A stretch of 64,000 nt of DNA from Nesterenkonia sandarakina. GTDB taxonomy: Bacteria > Actinomycetota > Actinomycetes > Actinomycetales > Micrococcaceae. The stretch lies in the NCBI RefSeq assembly GCF_003003175.1, contig NZ_PVTY01000001.1:248001-312000 (forward strand), in the 5' to 3' direction. A program made the translations under genes and the position numbers. A model generated the notes under the pieces. It had not been told where the DNA came from, made no database searches, and saw only the letters and a program-made list of their open reading frames with translations. Shown here piece after piece: positions 34,488 to 44,797 of the stretch; position 1 is the first letter of the stretch, and every line of letters begins with the position of its first letter.

Positions 34488-37400
34488 GGGATGACCATCT
34501 CGGTGGTGGATCCGGCCCGATGCCGGTGGATGCGCAGCTGGGTCGGGATCGCGCGGTGCATCTCGGTGACGTGGCTGACGAGTCCCACCCGGCGGCCCTC
34601 GCCCTGGAGCCGGTGCAGCGCGCTCATCACATGTTCCAGCGTGTCCTCATCCAGTGAGCCGAACCCCTCATCGATGAACAGGGACTCCATGCCGATCCCG
34701 CCGGACTCGGACTGGACCACCTCGGCGAGCCCCAGCGCCATCGAGAGCGAGGCCATGAAGGTCTCGCCGCCGGAGAGCGAGGAGGTGGGCCGCTCGACGT
34801 CGCTGTGGTCATCGTGGACCTTCAGCTCCAGCCCGCGCAGTCCGCGTCCGCCGGCCTCGTCGCTGTGGTGGAGCCGGTACCGGCCCTCAGACATGGTGGC
34901 CAGGTGCCGGGTGGCCGCTTCGGCGACGCGCTCGAGCCGGGCGGCCAGGACGAAGGTGGTCAGCGTCATCTTCAGCGCGTTCTCGGGCCCGGCGCCGTTG
35001 AGCGTGGCCGCCAGCTCGCTCCTGCGGCGCTGCTCGCCGAGTGCCGAGTCTCGATGGCGCAGCGCCGCCACGAGCTTGGCGCTGTGACCTTCGATCGCTT
35101 CGCCCTGGGCGTCGAAGCGAAGCAGCCTGGCCGTCGCGTCCCGGGCGGCCTGCGAGGCGGCCACGGTGAGCTCTGCAGCCCGATCCAGCTCCTCGGCCCC
35201 CGGTCGGGCCTGACCCTCACGGTGGCGGCGCTGGCCGGCCTGGATCAGCTCCTGCTCGGACTCGTAGTCGAGCGCTCGCTTCAGCTCGTCCCAGGTCTCG
35301 ACGGCGCTGCGGCTGCTCTGCAGAGTCTCCCCGGTCAGCAGCGAGGCCTCCAGATCCGACTGGTCGGCGAACTCCGAGTCCTCGAGCCGGGTCGCGGCAG
35401 ATGCGTGTGCACGGTCCCGATGGGCTCGTTGAACAGCTGCCGCTTCGATCCGGGCCTGGGCGACTCGCAGCTCGTCCAGCACACGCTCGAGGTCCTCTCG
35501 GCGTCGGGCCACCGAATCGTAGCTTCCGCGCAGCCCGCTCAGCGCCGCTTCGAGCTCACCGGCCTGGGTGCGCTGCTGCAGCAGTGCGGCCTGGTCCCGT
35601 TCGGCACCATGCTGCGCCTCGACCAGTCGCGTCTGGGTGCGCTGCCGCTCGGCGGCGTTGGCGTCGAGCTGCTCGCGCAGCTCGCGCTGGAGGGACCTGT
35701 GCTGTTCGGCGAGCCGGAGAGCCTCTCGCGCCTGGGCCAGGTCGGCCTCGGTGCGCATGATCTCGACCTCGGCGTGCTCGCCCAGCTCGGCGAGCAGCGC
35801 GTCGTGCTGGTCGGTGACGCTGCGCAGCTGGATCTGGGCCTCGCTCAGCTCATCCCGGGCGTCCTGCAGCTGCAGCTGGGTCTGCTCGACCTCCTCCTGG
35901 GTGATGGAGGGGTCATCATCCACTGCTGGATGTGGATGCTCGGTGGATCCGCACACCAGGCAGGGCATGCCGTCTTCGAGCTCTCCCGCCAGCTGCAGCG
36001 CGATATTGCGCAGGTAGCTCTGCAGGCGCCGCTGGTGCTGCTCCTTCAGCTCCGCGTGGGCCTGCTCGCGCTCGGCCTGCCGGACGCGCCAGTTCCCACA
36101 CCGGACGGCGAGCTCATCGCGGGTGCGCTGGGTCTGCACCCGTCCGGTGAGCGTCTCGGCGGTGGTGCGGGCGGCGTCCCGGGCGGCCTCAAGCTGCTCG
36201 GGATCCTCCAGCTGCGCCTGGAGGTCGCGATGCGTGGCATCGAGGGCCTCGTGCTGGCCGGACAGGCGCACCGTCTCGGCCTCCGTCTGGGCGAGCTGCT
36301 GCTCGGTGCGAGACGTCTGCTGGAGAAGCTCGGTCAGCCGGGTCTCGAGCTGACCGGCATCTGACCCGGAGAGCCTGGCGCGCAGCGCGATCAGCTCCTC
36401 GATGGCGGCAGTCAGCGCGGCGGGCTCCGGTTCGGGCGGGCGCTGGGCGTCTGAGAGCTGGGCGTCTGGCTGCTGAGCTTCTGGCTGCCGGCCGCCTGAC
36501 GGCTCGGCGAGCAGGCCGCGGGCGGTGATCTCCTCGGGCTGGCGTGCCGCGAAGCCGTCCAGGGTTGATTCGGCCTGCTTCGTGGCGGCCACGGCGGCAG
36601 CGACGGCGGCGTCGTGCTCCTTGGCGGCGTCGGCGGCGGTGGTGAACCAGGTCTGGATGCCCTGGGCGGCCTCATGCCGATGCAGCTGGGCTCGCAGGGC
36701 ACTGACCTGCGGCTCCTGCTCCTTGTGGGCTGCGAGCCGTTCGGTGTGCTCCGCGAACCTGCGCAGCGCGTCCTCGCGCTGGCGGAGTTCGTCCTGGGCG
36801 GAGGCCGCGTCCTGCGCGGCGGACTCCGCCGCCGCTGATCCCGCGCGCAGCCGGGCGCGCTGGGCGTCGATGGCCAGCGTGACCCGTTGGGTCAGCTCGG
36901 CCTCGGTGAGCCCGGCCAGCTCCGCCTCGCTCAGCGTCGTCGGAGCGTCGGGATCCGTCGGCGCCTCCGTGCTCGGCGCCTGCGGACTCAGCGCCTCGGT
37001 ACTCGGCGCCTCGGTGTCCTGCGCCTCGTCGGGTCCAGCCTCGGAAGCTGCCGGGAACATGACCAGCGCAGCCTGGGTGAGGTTCTCGCGGTGGGTCTGG
37101 ATGCGGGTGTCGCTGTCCTTGAGCTGCTGTTCGGCTTCTCGGGCGAGTTCGCGCAGGTGCTTCTCCAGCAGGGTGAACCGGTCGGTGTCGAAGAGCCGCT
37201 CGAGGAGGTCCTGCTTGTCCTTGCTGCTGGCGTGCAGGAAGTGCGCGAAGGCTCCCTGCGGGAGCAGGATGACCTTGGTGAACTGGTGCAGGTCGAGCCC
37301 GAGCATGCGCTGCATCTCGTCGTTGGCGGCCTGGATGCCGGAGGTGTAGGGCTCCCAGGTGCCGTCCTGGAGGAACTCCACGACGACGCGCTGGCCGACC

Positions 37401-37729
37401 TCGCGCTGCCGGCTGGCATCGCGCTTCTGCGGCCGTCCGTGATGTGGTGAGCGCCAGACCCGGCAGCGGCGCCCGCCCTGGGTGAACTCGAGCTGCACGT
37501 AGGGCTCGCTCTCGGCGGGAGCGTGGGTGCTCTTGAGCTGGGTCTTGTCTCGCTGGCCCGGCACATCGCCGTAGAGCGCGAAGCTGACCGCGTCCAGGAT
37601 CGAGGTCTTGCCGGCGCCGGTGCGCCCGCGCAGCAGGAACAGCCCGTCGGCGCCGAGTCGGTCGAAGTCGATCAGTTCGGTGCCGGCGAAGGGGCCGAAG
37701 GCGTGCAGGGTGAGCTGGTGGAGCTTCAT
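34484..37729 (-). CDS. sbcC: Exonuclease SbcCD subunit C (Rad50-like ATPase)
   Basis: SMC-like ATPase that with SbcD cleaves hairpins and protein-blocked DNA ends. Walker A GRTGAGKTS lies near residue 40; a long Gln/Glu/Ala-rich coiled coil carries the zinc hook CLVCG near 600; the C-terminal head has LSGGETFMASLSMALGLA (signature) and LFIDEGFGSLDE (Walker B). The ATG at 37729 overlaps the sbcD stop (ATGA); the open frame further upstream is antisense-like and not used. 1081 residues. Confidence 0.94.
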   Translation of the reverse strand: MKLHQLTLHAFGPFAGTELIDFDRLGADGLFLLRGRTGAGKTSILDAVSFALYGDVPGQRDKTQLKSTHAPAESEPYVQLEFTQGGRRCRVWRSPHHGRPQKRDASRQREVGQRVVVEFLQDGTWEPYTSGIQAANDEMQRMLGLDLHQFTKVILLPQGAFAHFLHASSKDKQDLLERLFDTDRFTLLEKHLRELAREAEQQLKDSDTRIQTHRENLTQAALVMFPAASEAGPDEAQDTEAPSTEALSPQAPSTEAPTDPDAPTTLSEAELAGLTEAELTQRVTLAIDAQRARLRAGSAAAESAAQDAASAQDELRQREDALRRFAEHTERLAAHKEQEPQVSALRAQLHRHEAAQGIQTWFTTAADAAKEHDAAVAAAVAATKQAESTLDGFAARQPEEITARGLLAEPSGGRQPEAQQPDAQLSDAQRPPEPEPAALTAAIEELIALRARLSGSDAGQLETRLTELLQQTSRTEQQLAQTEAETVRLSGQHEALDATHRDLQAQLEDPEQLEAARDAARTTAETLTGRVQTQRTRDELAVRCGNWRVRQAEREQAHAELKEQHQRRLQSYLRNIALQLAGELEDGMPCLVCGSTEHPHPAVDDDPSITQEEVEQTQLQLQDARDELSEAQIQLRSVTDQHDALLAELGEHAEVEIMRTEADLAQAREALRLAEQHRSLQRELREQLDANAAERQRTQTRLVEAQHGAERDQAALLQQRTQAGELEAALSGLRGSYDSVARRREDLERVLDELRVAQARIEAAAVQRAHRDRAHASAATRLEDSEFADQSDLEASLLTGETLQSSRSAVETWDELKRALDYESEQELIQAGQRRHREGQARPGAEELDRAAELTVAASQAARDATARLLRFDAQGEAIEGHSAKLVAALRHRDSALGEQRRRSELAATLNGAGPENALKMTLTTFVLAARLERVAEAATRHLATMSEGRYRLHHSDEAGGRGLRGLELKVHDDHSDVERPTSSLSGGETFMASLSMALGLAEVVQSESGGIGMESLFIDEGFGSLDEDTLEHVMSALHRLQGEGRRVGLVSHVTEMHRAIPTQLRIHRHRAGSTTEMVIP

Positions 37730-38913
37730 GGCCGCACCGCCTGCAGGCTCTGCGTGATCAGGTGGGTCTCTTCGGCGCTGGGTCCGCGACCGCCGCGCAC
37801 GTGTTCCAGGAACGCCTCGATGACCTCGGTGTCGGTCCGGGCCTGCTCCACCTTCGCCGAGTAGGTGCGGTGCGGAGTCTCCTGGCGCCCGATGTGGGAG
37901 AACGAGGCCATATAGGGGTAGACCTCCTGGAGCCGCTGGAATGCACGGGCGGGCCGGATCGGGTCGGTGAGCTTGACCTGGACGTAGGACTCCCGATGCC
38001 GCTGAACCGTCGCCGGGCTGAGCAGCTCCTCGAGGGTCGATTCCAGCTGCGCCAGCGTCCGCCCGATGCTCCAGTCCAGCGCCTGAGCCGGCTCCTCCGA
38101 GCGCGAGTCCCAGAGCCATGCCCCCTTGGCCTGGCGGGTCTCGGAGAAGGACAGCCGCAGCGGGGATCCGCTGTAGCGGACGGTCTCGGAGAGCCGCTGC
38201 CGTCCATGCAGGTGACCCAGCGCCACGTAGTCGAAGCCCTCGAAGAGGTCCAGGGGCACCACGGCGAGGCCGCCGATGCTGTCCTCGTGGTGCTCCGGCT
38301 GGTCTCCGGCACCGACGTCGACGCCGATGTTGCGCTCGGAGTCCGAGGCGGCCCCCGCAGCGGCGAACAGATGCGCCATCAGCACCACCGTGGGCTCCGG
38401 AACGCCCTGGCGGCGCTGCGCCACGTCCTCCCAGATCCGGGCGATCACTTCTGCGGTGACCCCGGTATGGTGGCCGCGGTCGAGCCCGAGCGTGGGCGCG
38501 AACAGCTGGGGCTCCAGGTAGGGGATGCCGTAGACCAGGGTGGTGGAGCCGTCAGGCTCCGAGACCTCCACCGGGGTCCACGCGTCGCTCAGCGCGCTGC
38601 GGATGTGCACCCCGGAGCCGCGCATCAGGCCACGCCCGAAGCCCAGCCGCTGGGCGGAATCGTGGTTGCCCGGCGTGATGATCACCTGGGCTCCGGCATC
38701 GGTCATGCGCTGCAGCGTCTCCTCCAGGGCCGCGACGGCCCATTCGGGGGGAAGCGCGCGGTCATAGACGTCTCCGGCGATCAGCACCACGTCCACCTGG
38801 TGCTCGATCACGGCGGCGCAGACCGTCTCCAGCATCTGCTCCTGCTCGGTGCGCAGGGAATGTCCATGGAAGCCGCGACCGAGGTGCCAGTCCGAAGTGT
38901 GTAGCCAGCGCAT
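37726..38913 (-). CDS. sbcD: Exonuclease SbcCD subunit D (Mre11-like nuclease)
   Basis: Mn-dependent phosphoesterase of the Mre11 family. The metal-binding motifs are in order: TSDWHLGR (6-13), LIAGDVYD, PGNHDSAQR and GHLHGR. Length 395. TAGCGT lies 6 nt before the ATG with no ribosome binding site, so the transcript is probably leaderless. Translationally coupled to sbcC. Confidence 0.95.
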   Translation of the reverse strand: MRWLHTSDWHLGRGFHGHSLRTEQEQMLETVCAAVIEHQVDVVLIAGDVYDRALPPEWAVAALEETLQRMTDAGAQVIITPGNHDSAQRLGFGRGLMRGSGVHIRSALSDAWTPVEVSEPDGSTTLVYGIPYLEPQLFAPTLGLDRGHHTGVTAEVIARIWEDVAQRRQGVPEPTVVLMAHLFAAAGAASDSERNIGVDVGAGDQPEHHEDSIGGLAVVPLDLFEGFDYVALGHLHGRQRLSETVRYSGSPLRLSFSETRQAKGAWLWDSRSEEPAQALDWSIGRTLAQLESTLEELLSPATVQRHRESYVQVKLTDPIRPARAFQRLQEVYPYMASFSHIGRQETPHRTYSAKVEQARTDTEVIEAFLEHVRGGRGPSAEETHLITQSLQAVRP

Positions 38914-38980
38914 GCCACCACGCTATCGGGTGGCACGGACATGGCCCGAGCACCACCCCGCAGGCGACTATTCTGAAGGT

Positions 38981-39838
38981 GTGGAAACCGCCGAGATACT
39001 GATCAGTCGCTTCGGCCCGGTGCTGGCCGCCGCCGTGGAACCCTCGACCCCGGACGGCCCGGCCGCCCCCGCGGATCCCGCGGCTCCGCCGGCAGCCGTG
39101 GAACCGGTGGTGGTGCACGCCGAGGTGCTGCACCAGCTGTGCACCGCGGATGGCCTGATGGAGCTCCTGGACTGGAGCCGCCAGGGCCTCGGCGCCGACC
39201 CGCTGGCCTGCATGTGGCTCGGCTCGCTGCGCTGGTACCGGCTCATCACCGGGTCCTACCCGGAGAATGCGCCGCAGCCGCCCGCTCGCCGACTCGATGA
39301 GCAGCTTCAGCGGCTGAGCCGCGACGGCGGGCTCGCGGTGCAGGTCGGAACCGGCGCGACGAGCCTGCGTGGACTCAGCCAGGGGCAGATGTCATATCCC
39401 AGCGCCCCCGCGCAGCCAGAGTCCACCGATGCCGCGGCGCTGCTCCGCGCGGTGCCGGTCGGCCTGGCCCCTTATATCGACGCCTCGATGCGGCGAGCCT
39501 GGGCCCGCCAGACCATGGCGCTCACGCACGGGCACGCGGACCTGAGCCAGAAGGCCGAGGACCTCGCTGACCTCGTGCACCTGCTCGCCAGCGGCGCACC
39601 CGCAGATGCGCTGCCCGAGGCGGCGCTCGCGCAGCAGGAGCGGATCACCACCGGGCTCGACGACGACGTCGCCGCGATCCTGGACCGACAGCTGCGCGCC
39701 GCGGCAGGAGCCTCGCCCGCTCCCCAGCCCGCGCCCTCGAGCGGCCCCGCCGCCGACTCCGGGCGGGAGAGCCGACGCGTCTATGGCGTGATCGGCGCGC
39801 TGGCCCAGGACTGGGAAGAGGTCACCCGCGCGCGCTGA
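38981..39838 (+). CDS. Degenerate ADP-ribosylglycohydrolase-like protein
   Basis: A 285-residue protein whose middle part matches the ADP-ribosylglycohydrolase (DraG/ARH) family: DGLMELLDWSRQGLGADPLACMWLGSLRW, then TGATSLRGLSQGQMSYPS and ALLRAVPVGL, in the family order. The N-terminal substrate/Mg site (GDALG and DDT motifs) is absent and the usual DSKGCGAVMR region is altered, so hydrolase activity is doubtful. An alanine/proline-rich segment occupies 20-40. TATTCT lies 6 nt before the GTG at 38981, pointing to a leaderless mRNA. It diverges from sbcD and overlaps the exonuclease gene 3' end by 17 nt. Confidence 0.7.
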   Translation: METAEILISRFGPVLAAAVEPSTPDGPAAPADPAAPPAAVEPVVVHAEVLHQLCTADGLMELLDWSRQGLGADPLACMWLGSLRWYRLITGSYPENAPQPPARRLDEQLQRLSRDGGLAVQVGTGATSLRGLSQGQMSYPSAPAQPESTDAAALLRAVPVGLAPYIDASMRRAWARQTMALTHGHADLSQKAEDLADLVHLLASGAPADALPEAALAQQERITTGLDDDVAAILDRQLRAAAGASPAPQPAPSSGPAADSGRESRRVYGVIGALAQDWEEVTRAR

Positions 39839-40913
39839 GCGGCGGCGCCTCCCCGGATCCGGCCGCGGCCGGGCCGCTGACCGGCCAGCGGGAGCCGAGC
39901 AGGGCGCGGAACTCCTCCTCGGCGATGAGTCGCAGTGGCTGGCCCTCGCGCTGCCGGCGCAGCGCGTCGCGCGCCTTGCTGCTGCGCAGCGGGAAGGACT
40001 GCTCCGGCTCGCTGAGCTCCCAGGGTTCGAATCCGTCCCCCACCACCAGCAGCGTCGTGCCTGCCGTGACCCGGGAGGCCGTGCCGGCGCCCAGGGCGGC
40101 GACCAGCTCCTTGGCCTCGGCGCGCGGGATCGAGAGATTCCCGGTGAAGGCCAGCTGCTGGGCGAAGAGCGGATGCGACGGGTCGGCCACGGACGACGGC
40201 GGAAGGTTCTTGCCCTCGTCCTGCCAGCGCATGAGATCCGGCATGTGCCGCGGCTCCGGCGCGGGAAGTCGGGCGTCGAAGAGGTGGGCCATGGTGCGCA
40301 CCTGGCGGGTCGCCCGCGACTCCCTGGTCCGCGGAGCCTGCCAGGACTCCATGGTGCGCGGCGCGATCCCGCTCTCCTGGAACAGCCGCTGGGTGGGTCC
40401 CACGGCGCGTCGGGCGGCGATGTCGCAGACCACGGCGGCCGAGGCGCGAGCATCATCGAGGGCGTAGTGGTGCTGGGTGAGGTTGTAGCCGGCCTCAGCG
40501 GCAGCCTTGGGCAGCGCATGCGAGGGAAGCTGATAGTTCGCTCGCGAGAGCCGCACCGAGCACAGGCAGCTCAGCCCCGGGGAGTCGAGCCCGCTGACCT
40601 CCAGCGCGGATTCGAAGACCTCGATGTCGAAGCCGGCGTTGTGCGCCACGAGCACGTCGTCGCCGATGAAGCGGTGGATCTCCGCGAAGAGCTCCCCGAA
40701 GCGCGGCGCCTGCGCCACCGCCTCAGCGGTGATCCCATGGATGGCGACGTTGTGCGGATCGAACCGGTCGAAGCCCTCCGGGGGCCGCATCGCCGAGTAG
40801 TAGGTGTCGACCTCTTCGCCGTCGCGGACCTTGACCAGCCCGATGGCGCAGGGTGAGCCGCGGAACCCGTTGGCGGTCTCGAAGTCCACGACCGTGAAGT
40901 TCAGGCCCTTCAC
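39822..40913 (-). CDS. DnaQ-like 3'-5' exonuclease with C-terminal BRCT domain
   Basis: DEDDh exonuclease: Exo I FTVVDFETAN (Asp10, Glu12), Exo II VAHNAGFDIEVF and Exo III HHYALDDARA are all intact in residues 1-170. The remainder includes a BRCT-like region (PLFAQQLAFTGNLSIPRAEAKELVAALG) ending near 320. This exonuclease-BRCT layout occurs in Actinobacteria as a standalone repair or epsilon-like nuclease. Its GTG overlaps the rdgB stop (GTGA), making it the last gene of the clpS-murI-rph operon. Confidence 0.9.
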   Translation of the reverse strand: MKGLNFTVVDFETANGFRGSPCAIGLVKVRDGEEVDTYYSAMRPPEGFDRFDPHNVAIHGITAEAVAQAPRFGELFAEIHRFIGDDVLVAHNAGFDIEVFESALEVSGLDSPGLSCLCSVRLSRANYQLPSHALPKAAAEAGYNLTQHHYALDDARASAAVVCDIAARRAVGPTQRLFQESGIAPRTMESWQAPRTRESRATRQVRTMAHLFDARLPAPEPRHMPDLMRWQDEGKNLPPSSVADPSHPLFAQQLAFTGNLSIPRAEAKELVAALGAGTASRVTAGTTLLVVGDGFEPWELSEPEQSFPLRSSKARDALRRQREGQPLRLIAEEEFRALLGSRWPVSGPAAAGSGEAPPLSARG

Positions 40914-41548
40914 GTCGCCAGCGCCTCCACGACGTGCCCACGCAGGGCCGCGAACGCCTGGCCGCGGTGGGAGATCGCGTTCTTCTCCTGCATCGAGAGC
41001 TCCGCGGTGCTGCGGGTCTCCCCCACCGGCTGCAGGATCGGGTCGTAGCCGAAGCCGCCGAGCCCCTGCGGCTCGCGCAGCAGCGTGCCCTGGAGGCGTC
41101 CGGTGGTGGTGGCCTCGTGGATCGATCGGCCATCGGCGTCGGGGATCACCAGGGAGGCCACGCAGACGAAGGCCGCACCCCGGTGCGCCGGGGCGATGTC
41201 GGCGAGCTGTTCCAGCAGCAGCGACAGATTCGCCTCGTCGGAGGCTCGAGCGCCGGCCCAGCGGGCGGAGAAGATGCCCGGCGCCCCGCCCAGGACGTCC
41301 ACGGCGAGCCCGGAGTCATCGGCCACGGCGGGCAGTCCGGTCTCAGCGGCCACCGCGCGTGCCTTGATCAGCGAGTTCTCCTCGAAGGTGAGGCCCGTCT
41401 CCGGGACCTCGGCGCACCCCGCCGTCGCCGCGTCGATCACCGCGGTCTCGAGATCGAGGTCGCGCAGCTCCGGGCTGGAGCCGAGCAGGGCCCGGAATTC
41501 GCGGAGCTTGCCCGGATTGCGGGTGGCCAGAACGATCTTCGGGGTCAC
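40910..41548 (-). CDS. rdgB: XTP/dITP pyrophosphatase (RdgB/HAM1)
   Basis: House-cleaning enzyme hydrolysing non-canonical purine triphosphates. It has [12 protein letters not shown] at the N-terminus, [45 protein letters not shown] and [10 protein letters not shown], all family signatures. The GTG at 41548 overlaps the rph stop (GTGA), giving 212 residues; the longer open frame upstream is rph in another frame. Confidence 0.95.
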   Translation of the reverse strand: MTPKIVLATRNPGKLREFRALLGSSPELRDLDLETAVIDAATAGCAEVPETGLTFEENSLIKARAVAAETGLPAVADDSGLAVDVLGGAPGIFSARWAGARASDEANLSLLLEQLADIAPAHRGAAFVCVASLVIPDADGRSIHEATTTGRLQGTLLREPQGLGGFGYDPILQPVGETRSTAELSMQEKNAISHRGQAFAALRGHVVEALAT

Positions 41549-42285
41549 TGGGCCAGCGCCTCCCGCTGCAGCTGAGCCAGCGTGTTGGTCCCGCCCAGCG
41601 CGAGATCGAGCAGGCGGTCCAGCTCCGCGCGGTTGAACGGGGATCCCTCGGCGGTGCCCTGGATCTCCACGAAGTCCCCGGCGCCGGTGACCACGACGTT
41701 CATATCGGTCCCGGCGGTCGAGTCCTCCGAGTAGGGCAGATCCAGCACAGCTTCGCCGTTCGGGAGCACCCCGACCGAGATCGCCGCGACGGAGTCCTTG
41801 AGCACTTCGGCGCGCTTGGCCACATGGCCCTGCCGGCGCGCCCATTCCACCGCGTCGGCCAGCGCCACGAAGGCGCCGGTGATCGCGGCGGTGCGGGTGC
41901 CGCCGTCGGCCTGGAGCACGTCGCAGTCCAGGGTGATCATGTTCTCGCCCAGGGCCTTGGTGTCCACGACCGCCCGCAGCGAGCGGCCGATGAGCCGGGA
42001 GATCTCGTGGGTGCGCCCGCCGATCTTCCCCTTCACGGATTCGCGTCCGGAGCGGGTGTTCGTGGCGCGGGGCAGCATCGCGTACTCGGCGGTGACCCAG
42101 CCTTCGCCCCGGCCCTTGAGCCAGCGCGGCACGTTGGATTCGAAGGAGGCCGTGCACAGCACCCGGGTGCCGCCGAACTCGATCAGCGCCGATCCTTCGG
42201 CGTGGGCGTTCCAGTTCCGAGTGATGGTGACCGGGCGCAGCTCATCGGCTGCGCGTCCGTCGGTCCGCAGGGTGGTGGTGGTCAC
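41545..42285 (-). CDS. rph: Ribonuclease PH
   Basis: Phosphorolytic 3'-5' exoribonuclease that trims tRNA precursors. [17 protein letters not shown], the [12 protein letters not shown] motif and [17 protein letters not shown] are conserved in the family; 246 residues is normal. GTG start overlapping the metallo-hydrolase stop (GTGA). Confidence 0.96.
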   Translation of the reverse strand: MTTTTLRTDGRAADELRPVTITRNWNAHAEGSALIEFGGTRVLCTASFESNVPRWLKGRGEGWVTAEYAMLPRATNTRSGRESVKGKIGGRTHEISRLIGRSLRAVVDTKALGENMITLDCDVLQADGGTRTAAITGAFVALADAVEWARRQGHVAKRAEVLKDSVAAISVGVLPNGEAVLDLPYSEDSTAGTDMNVVVTGAGDFVEIQGTAEGSPFNRAELDRLLDLALGGTNTLAQLQREALAQ

Positions 42286-43115
42286 TGCTCACTCTCTCCG
42301 TGGTGGTTGGTCGTGCTGGCGCCGATCTCATAGGTGACACCGGCGACGGCGACCGCGAGGTCGCCTGCGTACTGTTCTCGCGCCTTGGCGAGCAGGACCC
42401 GCTGGGAGGTCCAGACCGGGATGTGGGTCAGCAGCAGCCGTCCCACCCCCGCGGATCGCGCCATGACCCCGGCGCGGTGGCCGTTGAGGTGCACGCCCTC
42501 GATGTGGTCGTCGCGACCGTCCTCGAACGCGGCCTCGCAGAGGAAGACGTCGGCGTCCTGGGCGGCTTCGATGAGCCCGTCGCAGGCGTCGGTGTCCCCG
42601 GAATAGGTCAGCGTGTGCGGCTTGCCGTCGGCCGAGGCCTCGGCGGCGATGTCGATGCGCAGCGCGTAGGCCTCCTCGATCGGGTGGCGCACCGGCACCG
42701 GGGTGATCGTGAACGGTCCGATGGTCTCGGACTGCCGAGGCTGCCAGGTCTTGAAGTCGAAGTCCGGGTGCATCCCGGGGTTGGGGTCCATCCCGTAGGC
42801 GCTGGCGATCCGTTGGTCGGCGGTGGAGGGTCCGTAGACGGGCACGTGCTGGCCGGGCCAGCCGCCGGGCCGCCAGCGGATGGCCACGTGGAGTCCGCAG
42901 AGGTCCATGTAGTGGTCCGGGTGCAGGTGGGAGAGGCACACGGCGTCGATGTCCTCCAGCGCGAGATGCTGTTGCAGCTTGCCCAGGGCGCCATTGCCCA
43001 GATCCACGACGACGCGCCAGGTCCGGCCCTGGTATCGGGCGGTCAGCAGGTAGCACGACGCCGGGGACTCCGGGCCGGGGAAGGACCCGCTGCACCCGAT
43101 GATGGTGAGTTTCAT
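42282..43115 (-). CDS. Metallo-beta-lactamase fold phosphodiesterase (Rv1339-like)
   Basis: A 277-residue MBL-fold hydrolase with the dinuclear metal motif [11 protein letters not shown] near 63-73, a further Asp in [12 protein letters not shown] and a late His in HLNGHRAG. The synteny (murI upstream, rph and rdgB downstream) is that of M. tuberculosis Rv1339, described as an atypical cyclic-AMP phosphodiesterase; the RNase Z-like fold fits. Activity here is inferred from synteny and fold. Confidence 0.87.
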   Translation of the reverse strand: MKLTIIGCSGSFPGPESPASCYLLTARYQGRTWRVVVDLGNGALGKLQQHLALEDIDAVCLSHLHPDHYMDLCGLHVAIRWRPGGWPGQHVPVYGPSTADQRIASAYGMDPNPGMHPDFDFKTWQPRQSETIGPFTITPVPVRHPIEEAYALRIDIAAEASADGKPHTLTYSGDTDACDGLIEAAQDADVFLCEAAFEDGRDDHIEGVHLNGHRAGVMARSAGVGRLLLTHIPVWTSQRVLLAKAREQYAGDLAVAVAGVTYEIGASTTNHHGESEQ

Positions 43116-43133
43116 ATGGTGCGTTGCTCCCCT

Positions 43134-44036
43134 TCAGTCATCCTGCGCTCCGGCCAGCATAGCGGGAGAGATGCGTCGGATCACGCCGGTGGGATAGGTC
43201 TCCCGCACATGATCCACCTGACGCACCGCGACCACCTCGGGGCCGAGGAAGCGCCGGGCGAGCTGCGCGAACGCCTCGGCGTCACCGGTGGAGAGGAAGG
43301 TATGACCCGCCGGTTCCAGGGTCCCGGGAAGGTCGACGGCGTGCGGGCGCTGGAGGTCCTGGCGGGTCAGCGCGCGGTAGAGATCCTTGGCGGTCTCCTC
43401 GGCAGAGGACACGAGCGTGACCTCCTCACCCATCACGAAGGAGATCACGCCGGTGAGCAGTGGGTAGTGCGTGCAGCCGAGCACGAGGGTGTCCACGCCG
43501 GCTGCCTTCAGCGGCGCCAGATACTCCTCGGCGGCGCCGAGCAGCTCCGCACCGGTGGTGACTCCGCGTTCGACGAACTCGACGAACCGGGGACAGGCGG
43601 CGGTGGTGATCTGCAGGGCGGGCGCGGCGGCGAAGGTGTCCTCGTAGGCGCCCGAGCTCACGGTCGCCGAGGTGCCGATGACCCCGATGCGACCGTTGCG
43701 GGTGGCCGAGACGGCGCGGCGCACCGCGGGCTGGATGACTTCGATCACCGGGATGCCGTGGCGATCGGTATAGCGTTCGCGGGCGTCGCGCAGCACGGCG
43801 GCGGAGGCGGAGTTGCACGCGATGACCAGGGCCTTGACGCCGGAGTCGACGAGTTCGTCCATCACCCCCAGGGCGTGGGCGCGGACCCGGGCGATGGGCA
43901 GCGGCCCATAGGGTCCGTGGGCCGTGTCACCGAGATAGGTGATCAGCTCTCCGGGCAGCTGGTCCAGGACGGCGCGGGCCACGGTGAGCCCGCCGACCCC
44001 GGAGTCGAAGATCCCGACCGGAGCGGCGGCGTTCAT
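43134..44036 (-). CDS. murI: Glutamate racemase
   Basis: Makes D-glutamate for peptidoglycan. [16 protein letters not shown] at 8-23, first catalytic Cys in IACNSASAA, second in LGCTHYPLL; 300 residues. Start overlaps the DUF2017 stop (ATGA). Confidence 0.96.
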   Translation of the reverse strand: MNAAAPVGIFDSGVGGLTVARAVLDQLPGELITYLGDTAHGPYGPLPIARVRAHALGVMDELVDSGVKALVIACNSASAAVLRDARERYTDRHGIPVIEVIQPAVRRAVSATRNGRIGVIGTSATVSSGAYEDTFAAAPALQITTAACPRFVEFVERGVTTGAELLGAAEEYLAPLKAAGVDTLVLGCTHYPLLTGVISFVMGEEVTLVSSAEETAKDLYRALTRQDLQRPHAVDLPGTLEPAGHTFLSTGDAEAFAQLARRFLGPEVVAVRQVDHVRETYPTGVIRRISPAMLAGAQDD

Positions 44037-44794
44037 CGAGACGATGTCCCGGCACCGCCACTCGACTCGGGACCTGCATCGCGGGGACCTGAATCACCAG
44101 GCCCTGCATCGCCAGACGCCGTGTCGGCATCCGTGCCGTGCGAATCAGGGCCGTTCGAATCAGCGCCCTCGGCGGCGGTGCCGTGCTCCGGGAGGAACTC
44201 GGTCATCGCGCTGAACAGGGTCTCTTGGAGCCAGGTCATGAAGGTGTAGATCTCCGCCATGAAGGAGTCGGTGTCCTTCGCGCTCGCGCCGACGGCGAGC
44301 TTGTGCACCCGTTCGGCGTCCTCGGCGGTGTTCAGCTGGAGCCGGCTCGCCAGGGTCAGCCGCAGATCATTCAGCGCCCTGCCGAAGACCGGGGCGAGCT
44401 CCTCATCCATGGTGACCGGGGTGCTCTCGAGCAGCATCCGCGCGGTGCGCAGGTCCGCGATCTTCGCGCCGCGCAGCGAGTTCTCACTGAGCCGACGGAA
44501 ATGGCCGGCCTCCTCCGGGTCGGTGGAGGCGTCGGGCAGCAGCCGACGCAGCACGTCATCTTCGGGCGGCTCCAGGGGCTCCTCTCCGCCGAGTCCGGCG
44601 AGCTCCGCGCGGAAGTGCGCGAACGCCGGATCCTCGGCCGCGTTCCTCGACCCGGCGTCGTTCGACGCTGCGTCGTCTTCACGGCTCTCGAGGAGCTCGA
44701 TCACGTCGGCGCAGAGCGAGCTGAGCAGCCGACGCTCATGCTGCTCCAGATCGGCGCGGTATCCCCTGGTGGTGGCGCGGAAAGCTGTCGCCAC
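44033..44794 (-). CDS. DUF2017 family protein
   Basis: A 253-residue soluble acidic protein of the actinobacterial DUF2017 family, recognised by the N-terminus ([22 protein letters not shown]), the helical body and its constant place between clpS and murI. The last 40 residues are a low-complexity Asp/Gly/Ser/Pro tail. Function unknown. Starts 3 nt after clpS ends. Confidence 0.85.
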   Translation of the reverse strand: MATAFRATTRGYRADLEQHERRLLSSLCADVIELLESREDDAASNDAGSRNAAEDPAFAHFRAELAGLGGEEPLEPPEDDVLRRLLPDASTDPEEAGHFRRLSENSLRGAKIADLRTARMLLESTPVTMDEELAPVFGRALNDLRLTLASRLQLNTAEDAERVHKLAVGASAKDTDSFMAEIYTFMTWLQETLFSAMTEFLPEHGTAAEGADSNGPDSHGTDADTASGDAGPGDSGPRDAGPESSGGAGTSSR

Positions 44795-44797
44795 GGG

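Noticed and set aside
42300-44249. 649-codon plus-strand frame opposite murI and the MBL gene
   Set aside because: Antisense shadow of well-conserved genes; no family resemblance.
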